Shown: one piece after another, positions 26,179-38,064 of the stretch
How the letters are laid out: the number at the start of each line of letters is the position of its first letter
Position numbering within the stretch: position 1 is the stretch's first letter
Notes under the pieces: model-generated
Seen by the model: only the letters and a program-made list of their open reading frames with translations
Database searches by the model: none
Told to the model about the DNA's origin: nothing
Translations under genes and position numbers: made by a program
DNA from: Superficieibacter electus
GTDB taxonomy: Bacteria > Pseudomonadota > Gammaproteobacteria > Enterobacterales > Enterobacteriaceae
Length of the DNA stretch: 64,000 bases
Direction: 5' to 3'
NCBI RefSeq assembly: GCF_002915575.1
Contig: NZ_PQGD01000004.1
Coordinates: forward strand, 244,324-308,323

Positions 26179-26216
26179 TGTCGGTGACGATGTCGAGATG
26201 ACGAAATGACATGTCA
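26179..26216. promoter_or_regulatory. FhlA-type upstream activating boxes between hypA and hycA
   Basis: TGTCGGTGAC at 26179-26188 and TGTCGAGATGACGA at 26191-26204 fit the TGTCG-N-TGACA-type sequence bound by FhlA in E. coli; a palindromic TGACATGTCA follows at 26207-26216. The cluster sits between the two divergent sigma-54 promoters and can serve both. Confidence 0.7.
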
Positions 26217-26249
26217 ATGAATCGCCGCTTTCTATATAAATATTCTATA

Positions 26250-26262
26250 AATCATTGAGTTA
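26250..26262 (+). promoter_or_regulatory. Possible IHF site upstream of hycA
   Basis: AATCATTGAGTTA matches the IHF consensus WATCARNNNNTTR at all but one position, in an A/T-rich tract between the FhlA boxes and the hyc promoter. IHF bending is known to assist this promoter in E. coli. Confidence 0.45.
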
Positions 26263-26267
26263 AAAAC

Positions 26268-26283
26268 TGGCATGGAAAGTGCT
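26268..26283 (+). promoter_or_regulatory. Sigma-54 promoter of the hyc operon
   Basis: TGGCATGGAAAGTGCT has the GG-N10-GC spacing of -24/-12 elements and lies 36 bases before hycA. It is weaker than the divergent hyp promoter (GGCAT instead of GGCAC, GTGCT instead of TTGCA). Confidence 0.85.
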
Positions 26284-26318
26284 TATCAAGCTGGTCTCTT
26301 TTAACCGGGTAACCTGAC

Positions 26319-26786
26319 ATGACTATTTGGGAAATTAGCGAGAAGGCCGAGTACATCGCTGATCGACACCGCCGCCAGCAGGATCAGTGGCGCAACTATT
26401 GTAATTCTTTGGTTCAGGGGCTGACGCTGTCTAAAGCCCGCCTGCATCATGCGATGAGCTGCGCGCCGGAAAAAGATCTCTGCTTCGTGCTGTTTGAGCA
26501 CTTTACGATTTACGTCACCTTAGCCGCAGGCTTCAACAGCCACACCATCGAATACTACGTTGAGACAAAAGATGGTGATGATAAACAGTTGATTGCAAAG
26601 GCAGAACTGACCAGTGATGGTAAGGTCGATGGCCGCATTGATAGCCGCGATCGTGAACAGGTGCTTGAACACTATCTGGATAAAATCGCTACCGTCTATG
26701 ACAGCCTGTATGTCGCGGTAGAAAACGATCTTCCTGTTGATTTAAGCCAACTGGTGAACAAACAGGGACAGGCCACGCTGGCCTGA
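26319..26786 (+). CDS. hycA: Formate hydrogenlyase regulatory protein HycA
   Basis: A 155-residue soluble protein nearly colinear with E. coli HycA (153 aa): MTIWEISEKAEYIADRHRR, LTLSKARLHHAMSCAPEKDL and HTIEYYVETKDGDDKQ. HycA counteracts FhlA and reduces transcription of the formate regulon, giving negative feedback. It has no recognisable DNA-binding motif. First gene of the hyc operon, followed by a large hairpin before hycB. Confidence 0.96.
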   Translation: MTIWEISEKAEYIADRHRRQQDQWRNYCNSLVQGLTLSKARLHHAMSCAPEKDLCFVLFEHFTIYVTLAAGFNSHTIEYYVETKDGDDKQLIAKAELTSDGKVDGRIDSRDREQVLEHYLDKIATVYDSLYVAVENDLPVDLSQLVNKQGQATLA

Positions 26787-26793
26787 AGTTACG

Positions 26794-26831
26794 CATGCCG
26801 ACGGGTGTCGAGATTGACACCCGTCGGCATG
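26794..26831. promoter_or_regulatory. Perfect 16-bp hairpin containing an FhlA box, hycA-hycB gap
   Basis: CATGCCGACGGGTGTC and its exact complement enclose a 6-base loop. The centre reads TGTCGAGATTGACA (26806-26819), a perfect TGTCG-N4-TGACA FhlA box. An FhlA site between hycA and hycB is known in E. coli. No T-run follows, so it is not an ordinary terminator, but as RNA it would be a very stable intercistronic stem. Confidence 0.75.
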
Positions 26832-26868
26832 ATTTCGTCAAAAATGACTATCACCTGAGGAATGCCTG

Positions 26869-27477
26869 GTGAATCGTTTTGTAATTGCTGACTCTACCGT
26901 CTGCATCGGCTGCCGCACCTGTGAGGCCGCCTGCGCGGAAACGCACCGCCAGCACGGCCTGCAAGCCATGCCGCGCCTGCGTGTAATGCGTAATGAAAAA
27001 GAATCTGCTCCGCAGATGTGCCATCACTGTGAAGATGCGCCGTGCGCCGCCGTGTGTCCGGCTAATGCCATCACGCGCATTGACGGCGCAGTGCAGCTCA
27101 ATGAGAGCCTGTGCGTAAGCTGCAAACTGTGCGGCATCGCCTGCCCGTTTGGCGCTATCGAGTTTTCCGGCAGCCGCCCGCTGCATATTCCGGCTAATGC
27201 CAACACGCCGAAAGCACCGCCAGCGCCTCCTGCGCCCGCACGCGTCAGTACGCTGCTGGACTGGGTGCCAGGCATACGCGCCATCGCGGTGAAATGCGAT
27301 CTGTGTAGTTTCGACGAGCAGGGACCGGCCTGCGTGCGGACCTGCCCGACAAAAGCGCTGGTGCTGGTAAACAACCGCGACATCACATTTGCCAGCAAAC
27401 GTAAGCGTGCGCTGACGATGAATACCGATTTCGGCGATTTGTCGCTGTTTCAGGCTCAGAATGGGGAGGCGAAATGA
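26869..27477 (+). CDS. hycB: Formate hydrogenlyase electron-transfer subunit HycB
   Basis: A 202-residue ferredoxin-like protein with four [4Fe-4S] cluster motifs: CIGCRTCEAAC near residue 12, CHHCEDAPCAAVCP, CVSCKLCGIACP and CDLCSFDEQGPACVRTCP. It carries electrons from the formate dehydrogenase to the hydrogenase arm on the cytoplasmic side. The start is GTG 26869, as MNRFVIADSTVC aligns with E. coli HycB. It overlaps hycC by 4 bases. Confidence 0.96.
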   Translation: MNRFVIADSTVCIGCRTCEAACAETHRQHGLQAMPRLRVMRNEKESAPQMCHHCEDAPCAAVCPANAITRIDGAVQLNESLCVSCKLCGIACPFGAIEFSGSRPLHIPANANTPKAPPAPPAPARVSTLLDWVPGIRAIAVKCDLCSFDEQGPACVRTCPTKALVLVNNRDITFASKRKRALTMNTDFGDLSLFQAQNGEAK

Positions 27478-29324
27478 GCGCAGCGTCTTTAGTTAGCCAG
27501 GCGGTGGTCTGGTATGTGGCAAGCGCAGTGCTGGCGTTTGTGTTTTGTCGCTGGAAAGCGCTGAGCGGCGCGATTACCGGCATTGGCGGCGCAGTGGCGA
27601 GCGCGATGGTGACGGTAGCCGGGTTTATCACTTTATTCGCCTGGTTACATGCCGATGGTCAGGGCATACTAACTGAAGCGGCCGTTATTCCTGTCATTCA
27701 TTTGCCGATCCGTCCGACCGGCATTTGTGCCGTATGGCTGGTGGCTATAGGGTTGCCCGCGTTGTTTGTCAGTCTGTTTACTATCGACTGGCATCGTCAT
27801 GCGCAGGCAAAAGCCAATGGCCTGCTGACGAACCTGCTGATGGCCGCCGCCGTATGTGCGGTGACGGCGTATAATTTCGCCACGCTCATCGCCATGGCGG
27901 AGATTATGGCGCTCTGCGCGGCGTTCCTGACCGGCTGCGCGCAGTCCGGTAAGCTCTGGTTTGTGCTGGGCCGACTCGGTACCCTTCTGCTGGCGATAGC
28001 CTGCTGGCTGTTGTGGCAACGCTACGGCACGCTAAATCTGGCCCAGATTCACATGCGCGTGGCGCTACAGCCGTTAGGCAGTGATATCTGGCTGCTGGGC
28101 GTCGCGGGTTTTGGCCTGCTGGCAGGCATTATTCCGCTGCATGGCTGGGTACCGCAGGCGCATGCGAACGCCAGCGCGCCTGCTGCGACGTTGTTTTCAA
28201 CCGTAGTGATGAAGATTGGCCTGTTCGGCATCCTGGCCCTGACAACGCTTGAGAACAATGTTCCGCTGTGGTGGGGCGCTGCGCTTCTGGTGCTGGGCAT
28301 GCTTACCGCCTTCGTCGGCGGATTGTACGCGCTGATGGAGCATAATATTCAGCGCCTGCTGGCGTATCACACCCTGGAGAATATCGGCATCATTTTGCTG
28401 GGGCTTGGCGTCGGCGTGACAGGTATTACCCTGCGCTCTCCACTGCTGATGCTATTAGGTTTTACCGGCGGTTTGTATCACCTGATTAACCACAGCCTGT
28501 TCAAAGCGACCCTGTTCCTTGGCGCGGGCGCGGTATGGTTCCGCACCGGTCATCGCGATATCGAAAAACTCGGCGGCATCGGCAAAAAAATGCCGCTGAT
28601 TTCGCTGTCGATGCTGGTGGGCCTGATGGCGATGGCGGCGTTGCCGCCGCTGAACGGCTTTGCGGGCGAGTGGGTTATCTATCAATCTTTCTTCACGCTA
28701 AGCGGTAGTGACATCTTTGCGGGCCGCCTGCTTGGGCCGCTACTGGCAGTTGGCCTGGCGATTACCGGCGCGCTGGCGGTGATGTGTATGGCGAAAGTCT
28801 ATGGCGTCACCTTCCTTGGCGCACCGCGCACGAAGGAAGCGGAAAATGCGACCTCCGCGCCGTGGCTGATGAACATCAGCGTGGTGCTGGCAGCGCTGTG
28901 CTGTATCGCGGGTGGGGTGGCGGCACCCTGGCTGCTGCCGCTGATATCTCACCTTTTCCGGGGAGATATTTCTGCCGCTGGCTCTGTGGTTTCGCAGCCG
29001 ATGATCACCCTGTTGCTGATCGCCTGCCCGCTGCTGCCGTTTATCATCATGCTGATTTTCAAACGCGACCGCCTGCCTGCCCGTTCACGTGGCCCGGCCT
29101 GGGTCTGTGGCTACGATCACGAGCAGTCAATGGTCATTACCGCCCACGGTTTCGCGATGCCGGTCAAAGAAGCGTTTGCCCCGGTGCTTAAGCTGCGCAA
29201 GTGGCTCAATCCGGTGCGCTTTATTCCCGGCTGGCAGTGCGACGGCACCGCTGTCCTGTTCCGCCGTATTGCGCTGGTTGAGCTGGCCGTACTGGTGGTA
29301 GTTGTGGTTACGCGAGGAGCCTGA
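27474..29324 (+). CDS. hycC: Formate hydrogenlyase membrane subunit HycC (NuoL/Mrp antiporter-like)
   Basis: A 616-residue integral membrane protein (E. coli HycC 608 aa) with about 14-16 hydrophobic helices. Antiporter-type motifs are IPLHGWVPQAHANASAPAATLFS and LLAYHTLENIGIILLGLG, the latter containing the helix Lys/His/Glu residues conserved from complex I. LINHSLFKATLFLGAGAV is a further hallmark. It anchors the peripheral arm, and a role in ion translocation is debated. A 2-base gap separates it from hycD. Confidence 0.96.
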   Translation: MSAASLVSQAVVWYVASAVLAFVFCRWKALSGAITGIGGAVASAMVTVAGFITLFAWLHADGQGILTEAAVIPVIHLPIRPTGICAVWLVAIGLPALFVSLFTIDWHRHAQAKANGLLTNLLMAAAVCAVTAYNFATLIAMAEIMALCAAFLTGCAQSGKLWFVLGRLGTLLLAIACWLLWQRYGTLNLAQIHMRVALQPLGSDIWLLGVAGFGLLAGIIPLHGWVPQAHANASAPAATLFSTVVMKIGLFGILALTTLENNVPLWWGAALLVLGMLTAFVGGLYALMEHNIQRLLAYHTLENIGIILLGLGVGVTGITLRSPLLMLLGFTGGLYHLINHSLFKATLFLGAGAVWFRTGHRDIEKLGGIGKKMPLISLSMLVGLMAMAALPPLNGFAGEWVIYQSFFTLSGSDIFAGRLLGPLLAVGLAITGALAVMCMAKVYGVTFLGAPRTKEAENATSAPWLMNISVVLAALCCIAGGVAAPWLLPLISHLFRGDISAAGSVVSQPMITLLLIACPLLPFIIMLIFKRDRLPARSRGPAWVCGYDHEQSMVITAHGFAMPVKEAFAPVLKLRKWLNPVRFIPGWQCDGTAVLFRRIALVELAVLVVVVVTRGA

Positions 29325-29326
29325 AA

Positions 29327-30253
29327 ATGACCTATGTTCTTGCTTTACTTCAGGCGCTGGTGCTGTTCGCCTTTGCGCCGCTGCTTTCCGGCATCACCCG
29401 CGTGGCGCGCGCCCGGATGCATAACCGTCGCGGGCCAAGCGTGCTTCAGGAGTACCGCGACATCATCAAACTGCTGGGCCGTCAGAGCGTGGCCCCTGCC
29501 GCGTCCGGCTGGGTGTTTCGCGCCACGCCGTTTGTGATGGCAGGCGTGATGCTCACCATCGCCGCCGCGCTGCCGGTGGTGACGGTCGCTTCACCGCTGC
29601 CGCAACTTGGTGATCTGATCACCCTTATCTATCTGTTTGCGGTAGCGCGGTTCTTCTTCGCCATTTCCGGCCTTGATACCGGCAGCCCGTTTACCGCGAT
29701 TGGCGCAAGCCGTGAAGCGATCCTCGGCGTGCTGGTAGAGCCTGTCCTGCTGCTCGGCCTGTGGGTCGCCGCGCAGGTCGCAGGGTCTACGCATATCAGT
29801 AGCATTACCGACACTATCTACCACTGGCCTGCCGCGCGCAGTATCCCGCTGGTTCTGGCACTGTGCGCCTGCGCCTTCGCCACCTTTATCGAAATGGGCA
29901 AACTGCCGTTCGACCTGGCGGAAGCGGAACAGGAATTACAGGAAGGACCACTTTCTGAGTACAGCGGCAGCGGCTTCGGCGTGATCAAGTGGGCCATCAG
30001 CCTGAAACAGCTGGTCGTGCTGCAAATGTTTGTCGGCGTGTTTATCCCGTGGGGCCAGATGGTTGAGTTTAGCGTGAGCGGCCTGCTGCTGGCTGTGGTC
30101 GTGGCTATTGTGAAGGTCATCGCTGGGGTACTGATTATTGCGCTGTTTGAAAACAGCATGGCGCGTCTGCGTCTGGATATCACCGGGCGCATTACTTGGG
30201 CCGGGTTTGGTTTTGCCTTTTTAGCTTTCGTCTCCCTGCTGGCGGCGTTTTAA
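29327..30253 (+). CDS. hycD: Formate hydrogenlyase membrane subunit HycD (NuoH-like)
   Basis: A 308-residue inner-membrane protein equivalent to NuoH of complex I (E. coli HycD 307 aa). NuoH-family loops are visible: RMHNRRGPSVLQEYRDIIKLL near residues 31-51, and FIEMGKLPFDLAEAEQELQEGPLSEYSGSGFG near residues 187-218. It forms the contact between HycG/HycE and the membrane arm. Confidence 0.96.
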   Translation: MTYVLALLQALVLFAFAPLLSGITRVARARMHNRRGPSVLQEYRDIIKLLGRQSVAPAASGWVFRATPFVMAGVMLTIAAALPVVTVASPLPQLGDLITLIYLFAVARFFFAISGLDTGSPFTAIGASREAILGVLVEPVLLLGLWVAAQVAGSTHISSITDTIYHWPAARSIPLVLALCACAFATFIEMGKLPFDLAEAEQELQEGPLSEYSGSGFGVIKWAISLKQLVVLQMFVGVFIPWGQMVEFSVSGLLLAVVVAIVKVIAGVLIIALFENSMARLRLDITGRITWAGFGFAFLAFVSLLAAF

Positions 30254-30265
30254 GAGAGTTTGAGC

Positions 30266-31975
30266 ATGTCTGAAGAAAAAATCGGTCAACATTATCTCGC
30301 CGCGCTGCACGATGCCTTTCCGGGTGTGGTGCTGGATGAAGGCTGGCAGACCAAAGACCAAATCACTATCACCGTAAAGGTGAATTATCTGCCGGAAGTG
30401 GTCGAGTTCCTGTACTACAAGCAGGGCGGCTGGCTGTCGGTGCTGTTCGGTAACGACGAACGTCCGCTGTGCGGCAACTACGCGGTCTACTACGTGATGT
30501 CGATGGAGCAGGGGACGAAGTGCTGGATCACCGTGCGCGTGGAAGTGGACGCCAATAAACTGGAGTTCCCTTCCGTCACGCCGCGCGTGCCTGCCGCCGT
30601 GTGGGGCGAGCGCGAAGTGCGCGATATGTACGGCCTGATCCCGGTGGGCCTGCCGGACGAGCGTCGCCTGGTGCTGCCGGACGACTGGCCGGACGATCTC
30701 TATCCGCTGCGTAAAGACAGCATGGACTATCGCCAGCGTCCCGCGCCGACCACCGACGCCGAAACCTATCAGTTCATTAACGAACTGGGTGATAAGAAAA
30801 ACAACGTGGTGCCGATTGGCCCGCTGCATGTTACCTCCGATGAACCGGGCCACTTCCGCCTGTTTGTTGACGGCGAGAACATTATCGACGCCGACTATCG
30901 CCTGTTCTATGTCCATCGCGGCATGGAAAAGCTGGCGGAAACCCGCATGGGTTACAACGAAGTGACGTTCCTGTCGGATCGTGTGTGCGGTATCTGCGGC
31001 TTTGCCCACAGCACCGCCTATACCACCTCCGTTGAGAATGCGATGGGTATCGTCGTGCCGGAACGTGCGCAGATGATCCGCGCCATTCTGCTGGAAGTAG
31101 AGCGCCTGCACTCGCACCTGTTGAACCTCGGTCTGGCCTGTCACTTCACCGGCTTCGACTCCGGCTTTATGCAGTTCTTCCGCGTACGTGAAGCATCGAT
31201 GAAAATGGCGGAAATTTTGACCGGGGCGCGTAAAACTTACGGCCTGAACCTGATCGGCGGGATTCGTCGCGATCTGCTCAAAGACGACATGATCCAGACC
31301 CGCCAGCTGGCGCAGCAGATGCGTCGCGACGTCAAGGAGCTGGTGGATGTGCTGCTCAGCACGCCGAACATGGAGCAGCGTACCGTTGGCGTAGGCCGCC
31401 TTGACCCGGAAATCGCCCGTGATTTCAGCAACGTCGGCCCGATGGTGCGCGCCAGCGGCCACGCCCGCGACACCCGTGCCGATCACCCGTTTGTCGGCTA
31501 CGGCCTGCTGCCAATGGACGTTCACAGCGAGCAGGGTTGCGACGTCATTTCGCGCCTCAAAGTGCGTATTAACGAAGTGTTCACCTCCCTGAACATGATC
31601 GACTACGGCCTCGATAACCTGCCAGGCGGGGCGCTGATGGTGGAAGGTTTCACCTATATCCCTAACCGCTTCGCGCTCGGTTTTGCCGAAGCGCCGCGCG
31701 GCGACGATATTCACTGGAGCATGACCGGCGACAACCAGAAGCTGTACCGCTGGCGCTGTCGTGCGGCGACCTATGCCAACTGGCCGACCCTGCGTTATAT
31801 GCTGCGCGGCAACACCGTTTCCGACGCGCCGCTGATTATCGGCAGTCTTGACCCTTGCTACTCCTGTACCGACCGCATGACCGTGGTCGATGTGCGCAAG
31901 AAGAAAAGCAAAGTGGTGCCGTACAAAGAACTTGAGCGTTACAGCATCGAGCGTAAAAACTCGCCGCTGAAATAA
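30266..31975 (+). CDS. hycE: Hydrogenase-3 large (catalytic) subunit HycE
   Basis: 569 residues from ATG 30266 (an in-frame TTG at 30260 is a false start); same length as E. coli HycE. The N-terminal third is NuoC-like. The remainder is the [NiFe] subunit, with nickel ligands in RVCGICGFAHST (about Cys241/Cys244) and DPCYSCTDR (Cys531/Cys534). A 32-residue C-terminal peptide after Arg537 (MTVVDVRKKKSKVV onward) is the part removed by HycI once nickel is in place. It evolves H2 from the electrons of formate. Confidence 0.97.
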   Translation: MSEEKIGQHYLAALHDAFPGVVLDEGWQTKDQITITVKVNYLPEVVEFLYYKQGGWLSVLFGNDERPLCGNYAVYYVMSMEQGTKCWITVRVEVDANKLEFPSVTPRVPAAVWGEREVRDMYGLIPVGLPDERRLVLPDDWPDDLYPLRKDSMDYRQRPAPTTDAETYQFINELGDKKNNVVPIGPLHVTSDEPGHFRLFVDGENIIDADYRLFYVHRGMEKLAETRMGYNEVTFLSDRVCGICGFAHSTAYTTSVENAMGIVVPERAQMIRAILLEVERLHSHLLNLGLACHFTGFDSGFMQFFRVREASMKMAEILTGARKTYGLNLIGGIRRDLLKDDMIQTRQLAQQMRRDVKELVDVLLSTPNMEQRTVGVGRLDPEIARDFSNVGPMVRASGHARDTRADHPFVGYGLLPMDVHSEQGCDVISRLKVRINEVFTSLNMIDYGLDNLPGGALMVEGFTYIPNRFALGFAEAPRGDDIHWSMTGDNQKLYRWRCRAATYANWPTLRYMLRGNTVSDAPLIIGSLDPCYSCTDRMTVVDVRKKKSKVVPYKELERYSIERKNSPLK

Positions 31976-31984
31976 GGAATCGCC

Positions 31985-32527
31985 ATGTTTACCTTTATCA
32001 AAAAAGTTATCAAAACCGGCGCGGCGACGCATTCGTATCCGCTGGAGCCGATCGCCGTTGACCCGAATTTTCGCGGCAAACCGGAGCATAATCCGCAGCA
32101 GTGCATCGGCTGTGCGGCGTGTATTAACGCCTGCCCGTCCAATGCGCTGACGGTGGAAACCGATCTCGCCACCGGCGAACTGGCATGGCAGTTCAACCTC
32201 GGGCGCTGCATTTTCTGCGCCCGCTGCGAAGAAGTCTGCCCGACGGCGGCAATCAAGCTCTCTCAGGAGTATGAACTGGCGGTGTGGAAGAAAGAGGATT
32301 TCCTCCAGCAGTCCCGTTTCGCACTGTGCAACTGCCGCGTCTGCCATCGCCCTTTTGCGGTACAAAAAGAGATCGACTACGCCATTGCGCTGCTGAAGCA
32401 TAACGGCGACAGCCGCGCGGAACATCACCGTGAAAGTTTTGAAACCTGCCCGGAATGCAAGCGCCAGAAATGCCTGGTGCCGTCCGATCGTATTGAACTG
32501 ACGCGTCATATGAAAGAGGCCAGCTAA
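31985..32527 (+). CDS. hycF: Formate hydrogenlyase iron-sulfur subunit HycF (NuoI-like)
   Basis: A 180-residue ferredoxin-type subunit. The two [4Fe-4S] motifs are [16 protein letters not shown] (about residues 41-56) and [16 protein letters not shown] (about 74-89). Two extra cysteine pairs, CNCRVCHRP and CPECKRQKC, occur in the C-terminal half as in E. coli HycF. It links HycB and HycG electronically. The stop overlaps the hycG ATG by one base. Confidence 0.96.
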   Translation: MFTFIKKVIKTGAATHSYPLEPIAVDPNFRGKPEHNPQQCIGCAACINACPSNALTVETDLATGELAWQFNLGRCIFCARCEEVCPTAAIKLSQEYELAVWKKEDFLQQSRFALCNCRVCHRPFAVQKEIDYAIALLKHNGDSRAEHHRESFETCPECKRQKCLVPSDRIELTRHMKEAS

Positions 32528-33294
32528 TGAGCAATTTATTAGGTCCGCGCGACGCCAACGGCATTCCGGTGCCGATGACGGTGGATGAGTCCATCGCCAG
32601 CATGAAAACCTCGCTGCTGAAGAACATTAAACGCTCAGCCTATGTTTACCGTGTAGACTGCGGCGGCTGCAACGGCTGTGAAATCGAGATTTTCGCCTCT
32701 ATTTCACCGCTGTTTGACGCCGAACGCTTCGGGATTAAAGTGGTTCCCTCACCGCGTCATGCAGACATTCTGCTGTTTACCGGAGCAGTTACGCGTGCCA
32801 TGCGTTCTCCCGCGCTGCGCGCCTGGCAGTCCGCGCCGGACCCGAAAATTTGTATTTCCTATGGGGCCTGCGGTAACAGCGGCGGCATTTTCCACGACCT
32901 GTACTGCGTCTGGGGCGGCACCGACAAAATCGTGCCGGTAGATGTGTACATCCCCGGCTGCCCGCCGACGCCTGCCGCTACGCTGTACGGCTTTGCGATG
33001 GCCCTCGGCCTGCTGGAGCAGAAAATCCACGCCCGCGCACCGGGTGAGCTGGATGAGCAGCCCGCAGAGATCCTGCATCCGGATATGGTGCAGCCGCTGC
33101 GGGTGAAAGTGGATCGCGAGGCACGTCGGCTGGCGGGTTATCGCTATGGCCGCCAGATCGCCGATGATTATCTGCGTCTGGTGAGTCAGGGCGATCAGCA
33201 GGTTACACGCTGGCTGGAAGCAGAAAAAGATCCGCGTCTTACCGAGATCGTCACCCATCTGAATCAGGTCGTAGAAGAGGCGCGTATCCGATGA
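32527..33294 (+). CDS. hycG: Hydrogenase-3 small subunit HycG (NuoB-like)
   Basis: A 255-residue subunit with the proximal [4Fe-4S] cluster. Ligands lie in [30 protein letters not shown] and [11 protein letters not shown], the NuoB/[NiFe] small-subunit pattern. It lacks the twin-arginine signal of periplasmic hydrogenase small subunits, in line with a cytoplasm-facing complex. It overlaps hycH by 4 bases. Confidence 0.97.
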   Translation: MSNLLGPRDANGIPVPMTVDESIASMKTSLLKNIKRSAYVYRVDCGGCNGCEIEIFASISPLFDAERFGIKVVPSPRHADILLFTGAVTRAMRSPALRAWQSAPDPKICISYGACGNSGGIFHDLYCVWGGTDKIVPVDVYIPGCPPTPAATLYGFAMALGLLEQKIHARAPGELDEQPAEILHPDMVQPLRVKVDREARRLAGYRYGRQIADDYLRLVSQGDQQVTRWLEAEKDPRLTEIVTHLNQVVEEARIR

Positions 33295-33701
33295 GTGAAA
33301 CGGTGGTGTTCAGTCAGCTGAGCCGTAAGTTTATTGATGAGAACGATGCCACGCCCGCCGAGGCGCAGCAGGTAGTTTATTACAGCCTGGCGATTGGCCA
33401 CCACCTCGGGGTCATCGACTGTCTGGAAGCGGCGCTTACCTGCCCGTGGGAAGATTATCTGATGTGGATTGGCACGCTGGAAGCCGGGAGCGACGCCCGG
33501 CGCAAAATGGAAGGCGTGCCGAAATATGGCGAAATCGTTATTGATTTCAACCATGTACAAATGCTGGCGCATGCCTTTGATAAGGCGCTCGCCGTGCAAA
33601 CTCCACAGCAGCAAGCGTGGAGTAAGCTGATGCTCAGCATGCTCCACGATATTCATCAGGAGAGCGCCATCTATTTGATGGTGAGACGCCATCGCGACTG
33701 A
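33291..33701 (+). CDS. hycH: Formate hydrogenlyase maturation protein HycH
   Basis: A 136-residue soluble protein matching E. coli HycH in size and place ([40 protein letters not shown]). HycH assists assembly of the large subunit but is not part of the purified complex, and its exact activity is unsettled. In E. coli it is directly followed by hycI; here a methyltransferase gene intervenes. Confidence 0.95.
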   Translation: MSETVVFSQLSRKFIDENDATPAEAQQVVYYSLAIGHHLGVIDCLEAALTCPWEDYLMWIGTLEAGSDARRKMEGVPKYGEIVIDFNHVQMLAHAFDKALAVQTPQQQAWSKLMLSMLHDIHQESAIYLMVRRHRD

Positions 33702-33761
33702 CGCCACCCCCGTCTTCAGCTACTCTGATGATTCGGTTTATCTGAAGGCGGGAGTATGACG

Positions 33762-34457
33762 ATGAGCGTCAACGATTACGATGCCATGGCGGCAGACTAC
33801 AGTGCCGATAATGAAAACAACGCCTGGAACGCGCTCTACGAACGGCCTGCTATTCTGGCGATGGCAGGTGACGTGGCGGGAAAGCGCGTCCTTGACGCCG
33901 GTTGCGGTGCTGGCGCGCACAGCGAGGCACTGCTGGCTGGCGGCGCGGAAGTTGAAGGTTGTGATTTAAGCGCGGGGATGTTGCGCCAGGCCAGACGACG
34001 GCTGGGAGATTGCGTTGCGCTAAAGCAGGCGGATCTGACGCAGCCTTTGCCGTACGCGGACAAGCAATTTGACATGATCCTCTCTTCGCTCGCTCTGCAT
34101 TATCTCGAAGACTGGTCGCAGCCGTTGGGGGAGTTTCATCGCATTTTAAAGGACGACGGGCGGCTGGTGTTTTCGACCCACCATCCGTTTATGGATCATG
34201 CGCAGAGCGGCGGCGTGGATTATTTCGCGACCTATACCTTCGAAGAAGCGTGGCAGCGCGGCGACCAGACCGTGACCATGCGCTTCTGGCACCGTCCGCT
34301 GGTGGCGATGTTACGTGCCATTGCACAGGCCGGTTTTCACATTGAGCAGATAGACGAACCCATGCCGCTGGCGCAAGCGCGGGAGAAATTCCCTGACGCC
34401 TGGCGGAAACTAACAACCGCGCCACGCTTTCTCTTTTTCGCATTGCGGAAAGCGTAA
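33762..34457 (+). CDS. Class I SAM-dependent methyltransferase inserted between hycH and hycI
   Basis: The 231-residue protein begins at ATG 33762, because GGAG at 33751-33754 is well spaced for it; the ATG at 33756 is too close. The SAM-binding fold is clear: motif I VLDAGCGAGAHSEALL (about residues 44-59), VEGCDLSAGML, then FDMILSSLALHYLEDW and LKDDGRLVFSTHHPF, typical of UbiE/BioC-like Methyltransf_11 enzymes. The substrate is unknown. It lies 60 bases after hycH and 39 before hycI in the same direction, so it is likely cotranscribed with hyc. No hydrogenase role is established for it. Confidence 0.9.
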   Translation: MSVNDYDAMAADYSADNENNAWNALYERPAILAMAGDVAGKRVLDAGCGAGAHSEALLAGGAEVEGCDLSAGMLRQARRRLGDCVALKQADLTQPLPYADKQFDMILSSLALHYLEDWSQPLGEFHRILKDDGRLVFSTHHPFMDHAQSGGVDYFATYTFEEAWQRGDQTVTMRFWHRPLVAMLRAIAQAGFHIEQIDEPMPLAQAREKFPDAWRKLTTAPRFLFFALRKA

Positions 34458-34496
34458 CGGCGTTATTAATGAAATATATGTAGCGTGGAGAGAAGG

Positions 34497-34952
34497 GTGA
34501 CTGAGGTTTTATTGTGTGTCGGCAACAGTATGATGGGCGACGACGGCGCGGGTCCGCTGCTGGCAGAAATGTGTGCCGCTAACCCGCAGGGCGACTGGAT
34601 TGTCATCGACGGCGGCAGCGCGCCGGAAAATGACGTTTTCGCCATCCGCGAACTGCGCCCGGAACGTCTGCTGATTGTCGATGCCACCGATATGGGGCTG
34701 AACCCGGGCGAAATTCGCATTATCGACCCGGACGACATCGCCGAGATGTTTATGATGACCACCCACAATATGCCGCTGAACTACCTGGTCGATCAGCTTA
34801 AAGACGACGTTGGCGAAGTGATTTTCCTCGGTATTCAGCCGGATATTGTCGGCTTTTATTACCCTATGACCCAGCCGATTAAAGATGCGGTGGAGACTGT
34901 TTACGCCCGGCTGGCTGGCTGGCAGGGTGAGGGCGGATTTGCGCGGCTTTGA
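34497..34952 (+). CDS. hycI: Hydrogenase-3 maturation endopeptidase HycI
   Basis: The 151-residue protease removes the C-terminal peptide of HycE after nickel insertion. I choose GTG 34497 (VTEVLLCVGNSMMGDDGAGP aligns with E. coli MTDVLLCVGNSMMGDDGAGP); an in-frame GTG at 34485 is less likely. The nickel-sensing residues are Asp in MGDDGAGP, Asp in VDATDMGLN and His in MMTTHNMPLNYL. It is about five residues shorter at the C-terminus than the E. coli protein. Confidence 0.95.
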   Translation: MTEVLLCVGNSMMGDDGAGPLLAEMCAANPQGDWIVIDGGSAPENDVFAIRELRPERLLIVDATDMGLNPGEIRIIDPDDIAEMFMMTTHNMPLNYLVDQLKDDVGEVIFLGIQPDIVGFYYPMTQPIKDAVETVYARLAGWQGEGGFARL

Positions 34953-35102
34953 GTGGCGGTTTTGCCCGGTGGCGCTGCGCTTACCGGGCCTACAGGGCTG
35001 CCAGTTGTAGGCCGGAAAAGCGAAGCGCCATCCGGCATCATAACGTCGCTGTCGCCGCTGTGGATTTCCTGCCCGGCCGCATTGCGCTGCCGGGCCATTC
35101 CA
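34953..35102. repeat. REP/BIME elements between convergent hycI and ascB
   Basis: The gap is filled by REP-type arms: GCCCGGTGGCGCTGCGCTTA, then GTAGGCCGGAAAAGCGAAGC, then GCCATCCGGCATC and a further GCCCGGCCGCATTGCG unit. Two or three inverted REP copies here probably shield the 3' ends of the hyc and asc transcripts. Confidence 0.75.
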
Positions 35103-37987
<2,885 letters not shown>

Positions 37988-38051
37988 TGGATCTCTGTCC
38001 TGTTTTTATTAATCGACGTGATGTCGTGTTACGTTGATGAAATTTTGTATA

Positions 38052-38064
38052 GGAAACCGGTTCC
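38052..38064. promoter_or_regulatory. Candidate AscG operator upstream of ascF
   Basis: GGAAACCGGTTCC, centred on ACCGGT, lies about 65 bases upstream of ascF. It resembles LacI/GalR-family operators and the GAAACCGGTT core reported for AscG in E. coli. The rest of the 37988-38229 gap holds the two divergent promoters. Confidence 0.65.

Noticed and set aside
30221-32509. 762-codon minus-strand ORF opposite hycE and hycF
   Set aside because: A long shadow frame caused by the high-GC codon use of hycE/hycF. Its translation is His/Arg/Gln-rich without domain signatures.
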